Shown one piece after another: positions 26,282 to 34,606 of a stretch of 64,000 bases of DNA (position 1 is its first letter; every line of letters starts with the position of its first letter). Made by a program: the position numbers and the translations under genes. The notes beneath the pieces were generated by a model. It was not told the DNA's origin. It did no database searches and saw only the letters and a list, made by a program, of their open reading frames with translations. The stretch is taken from contig NZ_JAJADQ010000002.1 in the NCBI RefSeq assembly GCF_020447315.1, positions 310,001 through 374,000 of the forward strand, in the 5' to 3' direction. The DNA is from Hymenobacter nitidus. Its GTDB lineage: Bacteria > Bacteroidota > Bacteroidia > Cytophagales > Hymenobacteraceae.

Positions 26282-26554
26282 TGTCATTAGCTGCGGCCGA
26301 GGCGGCAAGGGCTGGTGGCGGGGTGACATGGGCTTTAACGGACTTGACAAGAGCGTTGCACCCGGTGGCATGAACCTCAACGAGGGTGGCAGGAGGTTGA
26401 AATAAGGTGACATGAACCTTGACAGAAGTGGCATGAGGTTGAAATACTGTGACATAAACCTTGGCGGGCCTGACATGAACCTTGGAGGAGGTGACATGAG
26501 GTTCACCGAGCCTGACAAGAGCTTTAATGAGGGTGTCACGGGACTGAACAGAGG
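26282..26554. repeat. 21-bp phased degenerate tandem array B
   Basis: Thirteen consecutive 21-bp units run from 26282 to 26554. The plus-strand core is TGACATGA (variants TGGCATGA, TGACAAGA), starting at 26324, 26345, 26366, 26387, 26408, 26429, 26450, 26471, 26492, 26513 and 26534; the two units before 26324 are degenerate. Just after the core the units switch between AACCT and AGGTT, which are reverse complements of each other (for example 26408 against 26429, and 26471 against 26492). Remaining bases vary. Because 21 is a multiple of 3 the array stays open in some frames, but no gene is supported. Confidence 0.8.
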
Positions 26555-26612
26555 CGCAATAGCACTCGATGACGAATTCTGGCGGCGTTGGTAGTGGCCG
26601 TAGGGGGTAGGT

Positions 26613-26642
26613 GAGGAAGGTCCTTCGCTGGGCTCAGGATGA
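26613..26642. repeat. Dispersed-repeat-like element
   Basis: The stretch GAAGGTCCTTCGCTGGGCTC followed by AGGATGACA resembles intergenic repeats common in this group of bacteria. It is recognised by style only and would need a genome-wide count. Confidence 0.3.
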
Positions 26643-26698
26643 CAGCCGACTTCTTATACTAGGAGACGACCTATCATACCAGGTTACAGGTCCGCCCG

Positions 26699-27565
26699 CT
26701 ACTTCTGCTCGGTCAGGACGGTGAAGTAGAGGCTGGGCAGCAGGTTGTGGATGGTCCAGGCGGCGTGGCCGTTTTCGCGCTCCACCATGCCGGGCTGCTT
26801 CTGGCGGATGACGGGGATGGAGAAGTACTTGTCTTCGGGGTCTTTCTTCTCGCTTTGCAGCCATTGGAGGGTGGCCGCTACGGGCTGGGCGGCGTCAAGG
26901 ACAATATTGTAGGGGCGCAAATCGAGCCGGAGCCAGCCCTGGCGGGTGGGCGGGCAGATAAGCTGCACGTCCTGGGTGCTGATGAGCTTATCGGGGCGGC
27001 TGTCTTTAACGGTATAGAGGTTGAGGCGAAAGCGCAGCAGCTCGTACTTGTTGTCGGTGAAGTAGACGTGGAATTCTTCGAGGTAGGAGCGGCGCTCGGG
27101 GGTGAGCAGGGTGCCGATTTCCCAGCCCCACTCGTCATCGACGGTGGTTTTGCCCGAGCTGCCGCCCATCCAGCGCACGTCGGCCTTCTCGGCGGTGCGG
27201 CCCAGTTTGCCGGGCTTCATTTTGCGGCTTTGGATGGTGACGCCCCGAAGTACCTGCTGCTGGGGCTGAAGCTGAAACACGCGCTGTCCGGCCACGAGCT
27301 GGGCCGGCGGCACTAGGCGGGGCTCGAAACCCACGCAGGATACAATAAGCGTATCGCGCAGGTCGGGCGGCAGGCGCAGCAGGTAGCGGCCCTGCTCGTC
27401 GGCGGCCGTGCCGATGGCTTTGCCCCGCACCCCGAGAATGGCAAAGGGCACCGGCTCCTGGGTGGTGGCATTGAGTACCTGGCCCGTGACGGCTATGGTT
27501 TGGGCCCGGGTGGGGAGGCAGGAAAGGAGCAGAAGCACTAGGCTAGCCAGCAGGCGAGGCAGCAT
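26699..27565 (-). CDS. Carboxypeptidase regulatory-like domain protein (paralogue 1)
   Basis: The 288-residue protein has a signal peptide (LPTRAQ) and an N-terminal CarboxypepD_reg-like beta domain (about 25-110: VTGQVLNATTQEPVPFAILG, DTLIVSCVGFEPR). A second domain of about 170 residues begins with KLGRTAEKADVRW and has WEIGTLL, YLEEFHVYF and LRLDLRPYNI. The first domain is common on Bacteroidetes outer-membrane proteins; the second is of unknown function. It is about as long as, and similar throughout to, the next gene at 27745-28611. A -7 element TACATTTG lies at 27608-27601. Confidence 0.8.
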   Translation of the reverse strand: MLPRLLASLVLLLLSCLPTRAQTIAVTGQVLNATTQEPVPFAILGVRGKAIGTAADEQGRYLLRLPPDLRDTLIVSCVGFEPRLVPPAQLVAGQRVFQLQPQQQVLRGVTIQSRKMKPGKLGRTAEKADVRWMGGSSGKTTVDDEWGWEIGTLLTPERRSYLEEFHVYFTDNKYELLRFRLNLYTVKDSRPDKLISTQDVQLICPPTRQGWLRLDLRPYNIVLDAAQPVAATLQWLQSEKKDPEDKYFSIPVIRQKQPGMVERENGHAAWTIHNLLPSLYFTVLTEQK

Positions 27566-27600
27566 TGGCGGGGCGGGTGGGAGGGTGAGATTAGGGGCGA

Positions 27601-27608
27601 CAAATGTA
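27601..27608 (-). promoter_or_regulatory. -7 promoter element of paralogue 1
   Basis: The minus strand reads TACATTTG, an exact TAnnTTTG match, 36 bp upstream of the ATG at 27565. This suggests the two paralogues are transcribed separately. Confidence 0.5.
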
Positions 27609-27744
27609 CCTGCGGCCGGAACTTTCCCGCACAGTGGCGCGAAAAGCTTGTCGGGCTTGTAAGACGCGCTCCATATAGCGCAAAAAGGGGCCGCCTGGAT
27701 TCACTGCTCAGGAGTATAACGCCGGGCAAGGCGCACTGGGCGGT

Positions 27745-28611
27745 TTATTTGTACTTCTGGACGGCCAGATACATGCTCACGTTGATGGGGAAGCTCCGCC
27801 AGGGGGCCTGGCTTTTATCCCGGGTAAGGGCCCGGTGGGTAGGCGAGGGAAAAGCGCCGGGGCCACCGAAGCGCACTTTGTCGGGGCTGAGTTGCTGGCC
27901 CTGTAGCCACTGGATGCCAGCGGCTACGGTCTGACCTTTGGCGAGGTGAATGCCATACTGCTGCAAGTCCACGTCGATCCAGCCGGTTTGCTGGGCGGGG
28001 ATGATAAACTGCACGTCATCGGTCAGCAGCAAGGTACCGGGCTGGCCCCGCTGCATTGTATAGAGCACAAAGCGGAGGAGAATTGGCCCAAAATCATTCT
28101 GCTCAACATAGAAATGAAAGCTGTCCACGTAGCTGTTGCGGGTAATGGGCAGGGCCGTGCCCACCTCCCAGCCGCGGTTGCCGTCGGCAGCGGAAATGTC
28201 CCGGATACTGGTATTCCAGTGAGCAGAGCCGCTGGTTTGGGTGCGCCCCAGCGTGGCGGGCGTCAGCTTGGAATGGCGCACCCGTACCTCACGAATCTGG
28301 GCCGGGGCCGGAGCCAGCACTACGTCCGGCTGCTGCCGCAGCTGGCCAAGCAGGAGCGGCCGGGACTCGTAGCCGATGCAGGAAATTACGACGGTATCGG
28401 TGGGTTGGGCCCGGGCCAACGAGGCCAGTGGGAACAGGCCTTGGTTGTCGGCTACCGTTCCCAGCGGCTGGCCTTTGATGCCCACGGAGGCGAAGGGTAC
28501 CGGAGTGCCCGCGGCAGTCAGGACTTTGCCGGTAGCCGCGGACTGGGCCCGGGCACCGCAGGAAATGAACAGAGCCAGCAGCAGGGGCCAGCGGAGCAGC
28601 AAACAAGGCAT
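27745..28611 (-). CDS. Carboxypeptidase regulatory-like domain protein (paralogue 2)
   Basis: The 288-residue protein has a signal peptide (ISCGARAQ), the same N-terminal CarboxypepD_reg-like domain (GKVLTAAGTPVPFASVGI, DTVVISCIGYESRP) and the same second domain (LGRTQTSGSAHW, WEVGTALPITRNSYVDSFHFY, WIDVDLQQYGIHL). Shared order, equal length and tandem position show a local duplication that has since diverged strongly. Function is unknown; both products are probably at the outer membrane or periplasm. Confidence 0.8.
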   Translation of the reverse strand: MPCLLLRWPLLLALFISCGARAQSAATGKVLTAAGTPVPFASVGIKGQPLGTVADNQGLFPLASLARAQPTDTVVISCIGYESRPLLLGQLRQQPDVVLAPAPAQIREVRVRHSKLTPATLGRTQTSGSAHWNTSIRDISAADGNRGWEVGTALPITRNSYVDSFHFYVEQNDFGPILLRFVLYTMQRGQPGTLLLTDDVQFIIPAQQTGWIDVDLQQYGIHLAKGQTVAAGIQWLQGQQLSPDKVRFGGPGAFPSPTHRALTRDKSQAPWRSFPINVSMYLAVQKYK

Positions 28612-28746
28612 AAGGGGGCAAGAGAGAACCTTTCCGGGTAGAGGCCAATAAGCCTAGTAAAAGTTGCGTGCCAAGGCACACTGTTAGCTCCGCTGAATTG
28701 ACGTCAGGAGGCCTGCCGGGTCCTTTATCAGACTGACAAGCGCAAA

Positions 28747-28780
28747 AAAGGCTGGTCTGCCCCAGGGCAAACCAGCCTTT
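28747..28780 (-). terminator. Terminator of the 28807 gene
   Basis: Arms 28747-28762 and 28765-28780 pair over 16 bp with one G-U pair. It lies 27 bp past the stop codon at 28807. Confidence 0.75.
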
Positions 28781-28806
28781 GGCCTATAGGCTGCTACTCA
28801 CGCATC

Positions 28807-29160
28807 TTACTTCGCCGCTTTCTTCTCCAGGGCCTGCAGCAGCTCGTCGGCGGCCTTTTCAATGTCGTGGTAGCCCTGCTGGGCGGCCCGCTCCTTGGCC
28901 GCAATCAGCCCGTCGCGGTGCACGGTTTTAAAGTCGCCGAAGGGGAATTTGTAGCGGCCCTTGGTGTCTTCGCCCTTGCTGGTATCCTGGCCCAAGTGCC
29001 ACCGGGCGTATTCAGCCATTTCGTGCTGCTCCAAGAACTTGTTTTCGGCGCCGGAATCGGGGTTATGCGCGCCCCAATGGCCCTCATCGTTCTTGATCTT
29101 GCCGTCCCGAATCAGCTGTTTGGCATAGGTGACGGCGGCGGAGTTCAGTTGGACGCTCAT
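28807..29160 (-). CDS. Conserved-looking small protein of unknown function
   Basis: From ATG 29160 (MSVQLNSAAVTYAK) the protein has 117 residues, hydrophilic and mostly helical. Distinct parts are NDEGHWGAHNPDSGAENKFLEQH, RYKFPFGDFKTVHRDGL and a Lys/Ala-rich C-terminal helix. No signal peptide. It has the look of the small stress-type cytoplasmic proteins found in many Bacteroidetes, but I cannot name a family. The open frame reaches 29274; the extra 38 residues look unlike coding sequence. Confidence 0.7.
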   Translation of the reverse strand: MSVQLNSAAVTYAKQLIRDGKIKNDEGHWGAHNPDSGAENKFLEQHEMAEYARWHLGQDTSKGEDTKGRYKFPFGDFKTVHRDGLIAAKERAAQQGYHDIEKAADELLQALEKKAAK

Positions 29161-29276
29161 ATCTAAAAGGGTGGTTTCAGAGTGGAAAAAAGCCGCGTGA
29201 AGGCAGCCGAAGCGTACCAGAAAGTACGCGCGGCCCAGGCCTTTGTTCCGGTTGAGCCCGGCGCCGAAAACCAAGA

Positions 29277-29306
29277 CAGCCGGACCACCCTGCGGTAGTC
29301 CGGCTG
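29277..29306 (-). terminator. Probable terminator of the GlcG/HbpS-like gene
   Basis: Arms 29277-29285 and 29298-29306 (CAGCCGGAC / GTCCGGCTG) pair over 9 bp with a 12-nt loop, followed on the minus strand by a T-rich tail. It lies 23 bp past the stop at 29330. Confidence 0.55.
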
Positions 29307-29329
29307 CCGGAAAAGGCCGAAAGAGTGCG

Positions 29330-29740
29330 TTAGCGCACGTCGCGCACGGCGGCTACACCGGCCGTGGCCACGGTGTGGTCGTCTTCCACGGTGCTGCCCG
29401 ATACGCCGATAGCGCCAATCACACGGCCGTTGCTGTCGGTAATCGGGATGCCCCCGGGGAAGGTAATCAGGCCGCCGTTGGAGTGCTCGATATTGAAGAG
29501 CGGGCCGCCGGGCTGCGACGCCTTGCCCAGGTCACCGGTGGGCATGTCGAAAAAGCGGGCCGTTTTGGCCTTCTTGATAGAAATGTCCAACGAGCCCAGC
29601 CAGGCGCCGTCCATGCGGGCAAAAGCCGTGAGGTTGGCCCCGGCATCGACCACGGCAATATTCATTTTAACGCCGATTTCTAGGGCTTTTTGCTGGGCGG
29701 CGCGCACGGCGCTCTGGGCTTGTTCGAGAAGAATGCTCAT
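29330..29740 (-). CDS. GlcG/HbpS family (DUF336) protein
   Basis: The 136-residue protein starts at ATG 29740 ([12 protein letters not shown]). Family hallmarks are [40 protein letters not shown] and [18 protein letters not shown]. Members include the haem-binding HbpS and the glycolate-operon protein GlcG; the biochemical role of most is unproven. It has no signal peptide. It follows the membrane-protein gene by 68 bp on the same strand. A much longer open frame in this phase, up to 30490, is an artefact lying over that gene. Confidence 0.87.
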   Translation of the reverse strand: MSILLEQAQSAVRAAQQKALEIGVKMNIAVVDAGANLTAFARMDGAWLGSLDISIKKAKTARFFDMPTGDLGKASQPGGPLFNIEHSNGGLITFPGGIPITDSNGRVIGAIGVSGSTVEDDHTVATAGVAAVRDVR

Positions 29741-29808
29741 AACGAAACAGAAGGGTAGAGGTGAGCCTAAGCAACCGGGGGAAGCGCGGAAGGTTGTAGC
29801 CAGGTCCT

Positions 29809-30651
29809 TTAAAAAGACTGGCCCCCGCCGCCAAGCGCCAGCCACCACCCCAGGGCCAGCAGCAACAGCAGGGCCAGCCAGCCACTGGCCAGCTGGGTTT
29901 TCTGGGGCGCTTTCACCGTAAACTCGAACAGCTCGTTGGAGCAGGCCAGGGCCAGGGGCAGCAGCAAGAGGCCCATGGTTAGAAAGTGCAACTGCTCGTT
30001 GGGGCTCAGGTCGGGCAGCTTGAGCAGGGCCAGCACCCCGCTGCCCGCCACCCAGGGCACCAGAATGGTTGCCCCAATCAGGGTGCGGCGGTGCTGGTAC
30101 TGCATCAGGGTAATGGAGTCGTGGGTTTGCAGAAAGCCCACGGCGGCGAAGTAGCCGGCCACCATCTGCAGCAGGCCGCAGAGCACGGCCACGAGTATAT
30201 TGGGAATATTGCCGGCCAGAAACAGCCAGCTGGGCACGTACCAGAAACCCGATTCCGTAAACGTGTCGCCGACCATGGCCCCCAGCACGTGGTTGCAGGC
30301 GTGAAAGGCTACCCACACCAGCAGCAGCTTGCGCAGGCCGCGCTTGCCCCGCTCCCGTTTCCAGAACCAAAGCGCCGCCCCGACGCCAACTACGGCGCAC
30401 ACGGCCGGGCCCACGCCATACACAGCCAGTACGGCCGAGCGCCACCATTCCGGGTCGCTGATGCGGAACCGGATGGCACTGAGCCGCCACACACCGGGAA
30501 TGCTCAGGCGCTGGGCCATGGCTACGGTGCTGAACTGGTGGAGGCCATTAACCAGCAGGTAGGCCAGTACATACAGAATGGTGCTGTTCAGCGCCGTAAG
30601 GGTGGTTTTGGTGGAAGTGCCGTAGGTGGCCGCCGGAGCCGGAGCAGACAT
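29809..30651 (-). CDS. Polytopic membrane protein of unknown function
   Basis: The 280-residue protein has about seven hydrophobic segments (around 22-45, 72-92, 105-125, 138-165, 185-205, 222-240 and 255-275). Histidines in the membrane region ([18 protein letters not shown]) could bind metal or haem, but this is only suggestive. No transporter motif is recognised. It is probably cotranscribed with the GlcG/HbpS-like gene and diverges from lepA. Confidence 0.75.
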   Translation of the reverse strand: MSAPAPAATYGTSTKTTLTALNSTILYVLAYLLVNGLHQFSTVAMAQRLSIPGVWRLSAIRFRISDPEWWRSAVLAVYGVGPAVCAVVGVGAALWFWKRERGKRGLRKLLLVWVAFHACNHVLGAMVGDTFTESGFWYVPSWLFLAGNIPNILVAVLCGLLQMVAGYFAAVGFLQTHDSITLMQYQHRRTLIGATILVPWVAGSGVLALLKLPDLSPNEQLHFLTMGLLLLPLALACSNELFEFTVKAPQKTQLASGWLALLLLLALGWWLALGGGGQSF

Positions 30652-30756
30652 ATCAGGAAAATAAAAAGGGCTGGGGTGGACTAAAAGTAGGGAGTCTGGG
30701 GTTGACTACAAGCCGGCGGGCCGAGGCGCCGAATAGCATTTGCGGGCGGTTTTGCC

Positions 30757-30764
30757 TACCTTCG
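30757..30764 (+). promoter_or_regulatory. -7 promoter element of lepA
   Basis: The plus strand reads TACCTTCG (TAnnTTCG). It lies 20 bp upstream of the GTG at 30785 but downstream of the TTG at 30740 where the longest open frame begins, so it supports the GTG as the true start. Confidence 0.55.
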
Positions 30765-30784
30765 TCTTTGAAAATACGCCACTA

Positions 30785-32572
30785 GTGAAGAACATTCGCA
30801 ATTTCTGCATCATCGCCCACATCGACCACGGCAAAAGCACGCTGGCCGACCGGCTCCTGGAATTTACCAGCACCGTGTCGAAGCGCGACATGCAGGCCCA
30901 ACTGCTCGATAACATGGACCTGGAGCGGGAGCGGGGCATCACCATCAAGAGCCACGCCATCCAGATGCAATACCCCTACAAAGGGGAGATGTACACGCTC
31001 AACCTGATTGACACGCCCGGTCACGTCGACTTCAGCTACGAAGTATCCCGCTCCATTGCCGCCTGCGAAGGCGCTCTGCTGATTGTGGATGCCTCACAGG
31101 GTATTGAGGCCCAGACGATTTCCAACCTGTATCTGGCCATCGGCTCGAACCTGGAAATCATCCCGGTGCTCAACAAGATTGACCTGCCGCACGCCATGCC
31201 CGAGGAAGTCTCCGACGAAATCGTGGACCTGATTGGCTGCGACATTGAGGATATTCTCCACGCCTCGGGCAAAACCGGCATCGGCATCGAGGATATTCTC
31301 AACGCCATCTGCGACCGTATCCCGGCCCCGAAAGGCGACCCGGAAGCCCCCCTGCAGGCCCTGATTTTTGACTCGGTCTTCAACTCCTACCGCGGTATTG
31401 AAGTCCTGTTCCGCATCAAGAACGGCACCATGCGCAAGGGCGACAAGCTCCGCTTTATGGCTACCGGCAAGGAATACGGGGCCGATGAAATCGGTATTCT
31501 GGGCCTGAACCAGGAGCCCCGCCAGGAAATGAGTGCCGGCAACGTGGGCTACCTGATTTCGGGCATCAAAGAAGCCCGCGAAGTAAAGGTCGGCGACACG
31601 ATTACGCACACGGCCCGCCCCACCGAGGAGGCCATTGTCGGCTTCGAGGACGTGAAGCCCATGGTATTCGCCGGCATCTACCCCGTCGACACCACCGAGT
31701 ACGAGGAGCTGCGCTCCAGCATGGAAAAGCTGCAGCTCAACGACGCCTCCCTGGTGTGGGAGCCCGAAACCTCGGCGGCCCTGGGCTTTGGCTTCCGCTG
31801 CGGCTTTCTGGGTATGCTCCACATGGAAATCGTGCAGGAGCGCCTGGAGCGCGAGTTCAACATGACGGTCATTACCACCGTGCCCAGCGTGCAGTTTCAC
31901 GCCACCGGCACCAAAGACCAGCTGCTGACCATCAACGCGCCTTCGGAAATGCCGGAGCCCAACCTGATTAAGCACATCGAGGAGCCCTACATCAAAGCCC
32001 AGATCATCACGGCTTCGGAGTACGTAGGCGCCATCATCACGCTGTGCATGGAAAAGCGCGGCATCATCAAGGGCCAGAGTTACCTGACGTCTGAGCGGGT
32101 AGAAATGAACTTTGAGCTGCCCCTGGGCGAAATCGTATTCGACTTCTTCGACAAGCTCAAGACCATCAGTCGCGGCTACGCCTCGCTCGACTACGAGCTG
32201 ATCGGCTTCCGCGAGTCCGACATGGTGAAGCTCGACATCATGCTCAACGGTGAGAAAGTCGACGCTTTGTCGGCCATCGTGCACCGTTCCAAAAGCTACG
32301 AGTGGGGCAAGCGCATCTGCGAAAAGCTGCGTGAGCTGCTCCCGCGCCAGATGTTCGATATTGCCATTCAGGCTTCCATCGGTCAGAAAATCATTGCCCG
32401 CGAAACCGTCAAGGCCCTGCGTAAAAACGTAATTGCCAAGTGCTACGGCGGGGATATTTCGCGCAAGCGCAAGCTGCTTGAAAAGCAGAAAGAAGGTAAG
32501 AAACGGATGCGTTCAGTCGGTTCCGTCGAAATACCTCAGGAGGCCTTTTTGGCCGTCCTCAAACTGGATTGA
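30785..32572 (+). CDS. lepA: Elongation factor 4 (LepA)
   Basis: The 595-residue translational GTPase promotes back-translocation or helps ribosome assembly. Visible motifs: G1 [10 protein letters not shown]3 DTPGHVDF, G4 NKIDLPHA, and the LepA-specific C-terminal domain ([17 protein letters not shown]). The start is set at GTG 30785 ([15 protein letters not shown]), which gives the usual family N-terminus; the open frame runs 15 codons further to a TTG. A -7 element at 30757 agrees. It is followed by a short hairpin at 32581 and the folD region. Confidence 0.95.
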   Translation: MKNIRNFCIIAHIDHGKSTLADRLLEFTSTVSKRDMQAQLLDNMDLERERGITIKSHAIQMQYPYKGEMYTLNLIDTPGHVDFSYEVSRSIAACEGALLIVDASQGIEAQTISNLYLAIGSNLEIIPVLNKIDLPHAMPEEVSDEIVDLIGCDIEDILHASGKTGIGIEDILNAICDRIPAPKGDPEAPLQALIFDSVFNSYRGIEVLFRIKNGTMRKGDKLRFMATGKEYGADEIGILGLNQEPRQEMSAGNVGYLISGIKEAREVKVGDTITHTARPTEEAIVGFEDVKPMVFAGIYPVDTTEYEELRSSMEKLQLNDASLVWEPETSAALGFGFRCGFLGMLHMEIVQERLEREFNMTVITTVPSVQFHATGTKDQLLTINAPSEMPEPNLIKHIEEPYIKAQIITASEYVGAIITLCMEKRGIIKGQSYLTSERVEMNFELPLGEIVFDFFDKLKTISRGYASLDYELIGFRESDMVKLDIMLNGEKVDALSAIVHRSKSYEWGKRICEKLRELLPRQMFDIAIQASIGQKIIARETVKALRKNVIAKCYGGDISRKRKLLEKQKEGKKRMRSVGSVEIPQEAFLAVLKLD

Positions 32573-32580
32573 TTACAAAA

Positions 32581-32607
32581 GCGCGGCCCCCGAGCCGCGT
32601 TTTTTTT
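32581..32607 (+). terminator. Terminator of lepA
   Basis: Arms 32581-32587 (GCGCGGC) and 32594-32600 (GCCGCGT) form a 7-bp GC-rich stem (outer pair G-T) with a 6-nt loop, followed by eight T. Confidence 0.75.
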
Positions 32608-32678
32608 GCGCGTACCTGTCCCTCATTTTTCACCTCATACAATTCTTGCAAAGGCGTCGTATGATTATCCCCTAACAG

Positions 32679-32876
32679 ATGTCTAATAGCCTCACCAAGA
32701 ACTGTACGAGCCGGGCTCAGCTCGAAAAAATCATCAAAGGCCAGGAGCGCAAGTTCCGGTGGAGGGACGACTGGGCCCAGATGGAGCAAGCCCTGCTTCT
32801 CGAAGGAACCGCTGCCATTGCCCGCCACGAAGAGACGCATCCAACGACCCCGAACCCCGATCAAGGATTAGTATAA
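32679..32876 (+). CDS. Small hydrophilic protein of unknown function
   Basis: The 65-residue frame starts at ATG 32679 (MSNSLTKNCTSR). It is charged, with a predicted helix in AQLEKIIKGQERKFRWRDDW, and no signal or membrane segment. It ends 15 bp before folD on the same strand, so it may be cotranscribed with it. Coding is supported only by position and composition. Confidence 0.45.
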   Translation: MSNSLTKNCTSRAQLEKIIKGQERKFRWRDDWAQMEQALLLEGTAAIARHEETHPTTPNPDQGLV

Positions 32877-32891
32877 CCAACCCGACCCAGC

Positions 32892-33806
32892 ATGACCACT
32901 GCTCCTGAAGCCCCCGCCACCTACCGCCTCATCGACGGCAAGCAGACTGCCGAAGACATCAAAGTGGAAATTGCCGCCGAAGTAGCCCAGCGCAAAGCCG
33001 ACGGCCAGAAAGTCCCCCATTTGGCCGCCATCCTAGTCGGCCACGACGGCGGCTCCGAAACCTACGTCCGCAACAAGGTTCTGGCCTGCGAGCGGGTGGG
33101 CTTCGACAGCACGCTGCTGCGCTACGAAGACGACATCACCGAGGCCGAGTTGCTGGCTAAGGTGGCCGAGTTGAACCAGAACGAAAGCATCGACGGCTTC
33201 ATCGTGCAGCTCCCGTTGCCCAAGCACATCGATACCAACAAGGTGATTGAGGCCATTCGTCCCGAGAAGGATGTGGATGGCTTCCACCCGATGAATATCG
33301 GCCGGATGGTTGCCGGGCTGCCCGCTTTGCTGCCCGCCACGCCCTCGGGCATCGTGGAGCTGTTGCGGCGCTACGAGTTGGTGACGGATGGCAAGCACTG
33401 CGTGGTAATCGGGCGGAGCAATATTGTTGGGACACCAGTTAGTATTCTGCTGGCTAAGAATTTGGAGCCCGGTAACTGCACGGTTACTTTATGTCACTCG
33501 CGCACCAAGAATCTGGCGGAAATTACCCGCACTGCCGACATTGTGGTGGCGGCACTGGGCCGGCCGGGCTTCGTAACGGCCGATATGGTAAGCCCCGGAG
33601 CTGTGGTTATCGACGTGGGCACCACCCGCGTGGAAGACGCCACCAAGAAGGCGGGCTGGGCGCTGAGGGGAGATGTCGACTTCGAACATGTGGCTCCCAA
33701 GGCCAGCTACATTACGCCCGTACCCGGCGGCGTGGGTCCCATGACCATTGCCATGCTGCTGCTGAACACGTTGCGGGCGGCCAAAGGGGAGGTGTACCCG
33801 CGCTAG
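32892..33806 (+). CDS. folD: Methylenetetrahydrofolate dehydrogenase/cyclohydrolase
   Basis: The 304-residue bifunctional enzyme oxidises 5,10-methylene-THF to methenyl-THF and hydrolyses that to 10-formyl-THF in the cytoplasm. Seen motifs: [17 protein letters not shown] with the catalytic Tyr and Lys, [13 protein letters not shown], the Rossmann segment [16 protein letters not shown] and the C-terminal [15 protein letters not shown]. Length is typical. A strong hairpin lies 60 bp after its stop. Confidence 0.96.
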   Translation: MTTAPEAPATYRLIDGKQTAEDIKVEIAAEVAQRKADGQKVPHLAAILVGHDGGSETYVRNKVLACERVGFDSTLLRYEDDITEAELLAKVAELNQNESIDGFIVQLPLPKHIDTNKVIEAIRPEKDVDGFHPMNIGRMVAGLPALLPATPSGIVELLRRYELVTDGKHCVVIGRSNIVGTPVSILLAKNLEPGNCTVTLCHSRTKNLAEITRTADIVVAALGRPGFVTADMVSPGAVVIDVGTTRVEDATKKAGWALRGDVDFEHVAPKASYITPVPGGVGPMTIAMLLLNTLRAAKGEVYPR

Positions 33807-33865
33807 GGTAGACTAAATAGTTCCGCAACCTTTCGAAATACAGGCGGTTATCGTACTTTTGAGGT

Positions 33866-33923
33866 CCGGTTGCGGCCCAGGGCCAGCGCTGCCAAGCGTT
33901 TCGGTGCCTTGGGCCGCAGCCGG
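33866..33923 (+). promoter_or_regulatory. Hairpin between folD and queE (terminator or leader structure)
   Basis: Arms 33866-33883 and 33906-33923 pair over 18 bp with two G-U pairs and a 22-nt loop. The sequence after it is T-rich but lacks a clean T run. It could end folD transcription or act in the queE leader. It does not show the small pseudoknot layout of a preQ1 riboswitch. Confidence 0.5.
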
Positions 33924-34013
33924 ACTTACTTGTTTTCTTTCGTTTTGCTGCACGTACTTCCAATAACGTCGGCACCCCTGGCCGCAGAGCCGGCGGTGGC
34001 CGCGCTGCCCCTG

Positions 34014-34595
34014 ATGGAGCAGTTTTACACCATTCAGGGCGAGGGCTACAACACGGGCCGCGCCGCCTACTTCCTGCGCCTGGGCGGTTGCGACGTAGGC
34101 TGCGTGTGGTGCGACGTGAAAGAGTCTTGGGACGCTGAGGCGCACCCGCGCGTGGCCATTGCAGAGATGGTGGCGGCCGCTACGGCGCATCCCGGCCGCA
34201 ACGTCGTAATTACCGGTGGCGAGCCCCTCATGTACGACTTAACCCAGCTGACTACGGCGCTGCACGAAGCGGGCTGCCAGAACTGGATTGAAACCTCGGG
34301 GGCGTATCCACTTTCAGGGCAATGGGACTGGATCTGCGTCTCGCCCAAGAAGTTTAAGGCTCCGTTGCCTGAAGTATTGCGGCAGGCCCACGAGCTAAAG
34401 ATTATCGTATTCAACAAAAGCGACTTTCAGTGGGCCGAGCAGCACGCCGCGCTGGTGGGGGAGCACACGCGCCTGTACTTACAGCCCGAGTGGAGCAAAG
34501 CCCCGCAGATGATGCCGCTGATAGTTGATTACGTGAAAGAGAATCCTCGCTGGCAAGTGTCGTTGCAGACGCATAAATACCTTGATATTCCGTAG
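34014..34595 (+). CDS. queE: 7-carboxy-7-deazaguanine synthase
   Basis: This radical SAM enzyme makes the deazapurine ring in queuosine (preQ0) synthesis. The cluster motif is CX3CX2C in GGCDVGCVWCD, with MEQFYTIQGEGYNTGRA at the N-terminus and NVVITGGEPLM after it. From ATG 34014 it has 193 residues. The reading frame is open further upstream, and related proteins carry a few more N-terminal residues (AALPLMEQF), so a non-ATG start slightly upstream is possible. A TTG at 33870 is rejected because it lies in the hairpin. The porE-like gene follows after 11 bp. Confidence 0.92.
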   Translation: MEQFYTIQGEGYNTGRAAYFLRLGGCDVGCVWCDVKESWDAEAHPRVAIAEMVAAATAHPGRNVVITGGEPLMYDLTQLTTALHEAGCQNWIETSGAYPLSGQWDWICVSPKKFKAPLPEVLRQAHELKIIVFNKSDFQWAEQHAALVGEHTRLYLQPEWSKAPQMMPLIVDYVKENPRWQVSLQTHKYLDIP

Positions 34596-34606
34596 CTTCC
34601 GGCCCT

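Noticed and set aside
26189-26539. Array B as a gene for a heptad-repeat protein
   Set aside because: The minus-strand frame gives repeated RFMS/NLMS heptads, but both strands stay open for the same arithmetic reason, there is no promoter or signal peptide, and AACCT/AGGTT switching fits DNA or RNA constraints better.
29741-30490. N-terminal extension of the GlcG/HbpS-like protein
   Set aside because: The frame is open to 30490 but overlaps the well-supported membrane-protein gene, and its translation is Gly/Arg/Pro-rich noise.
33870-34013. Longer queE starting at TTG 33870
   Set aside because: The TTG is inside the hairpin and the extra 48 residues resemble no QueE N-terminus.
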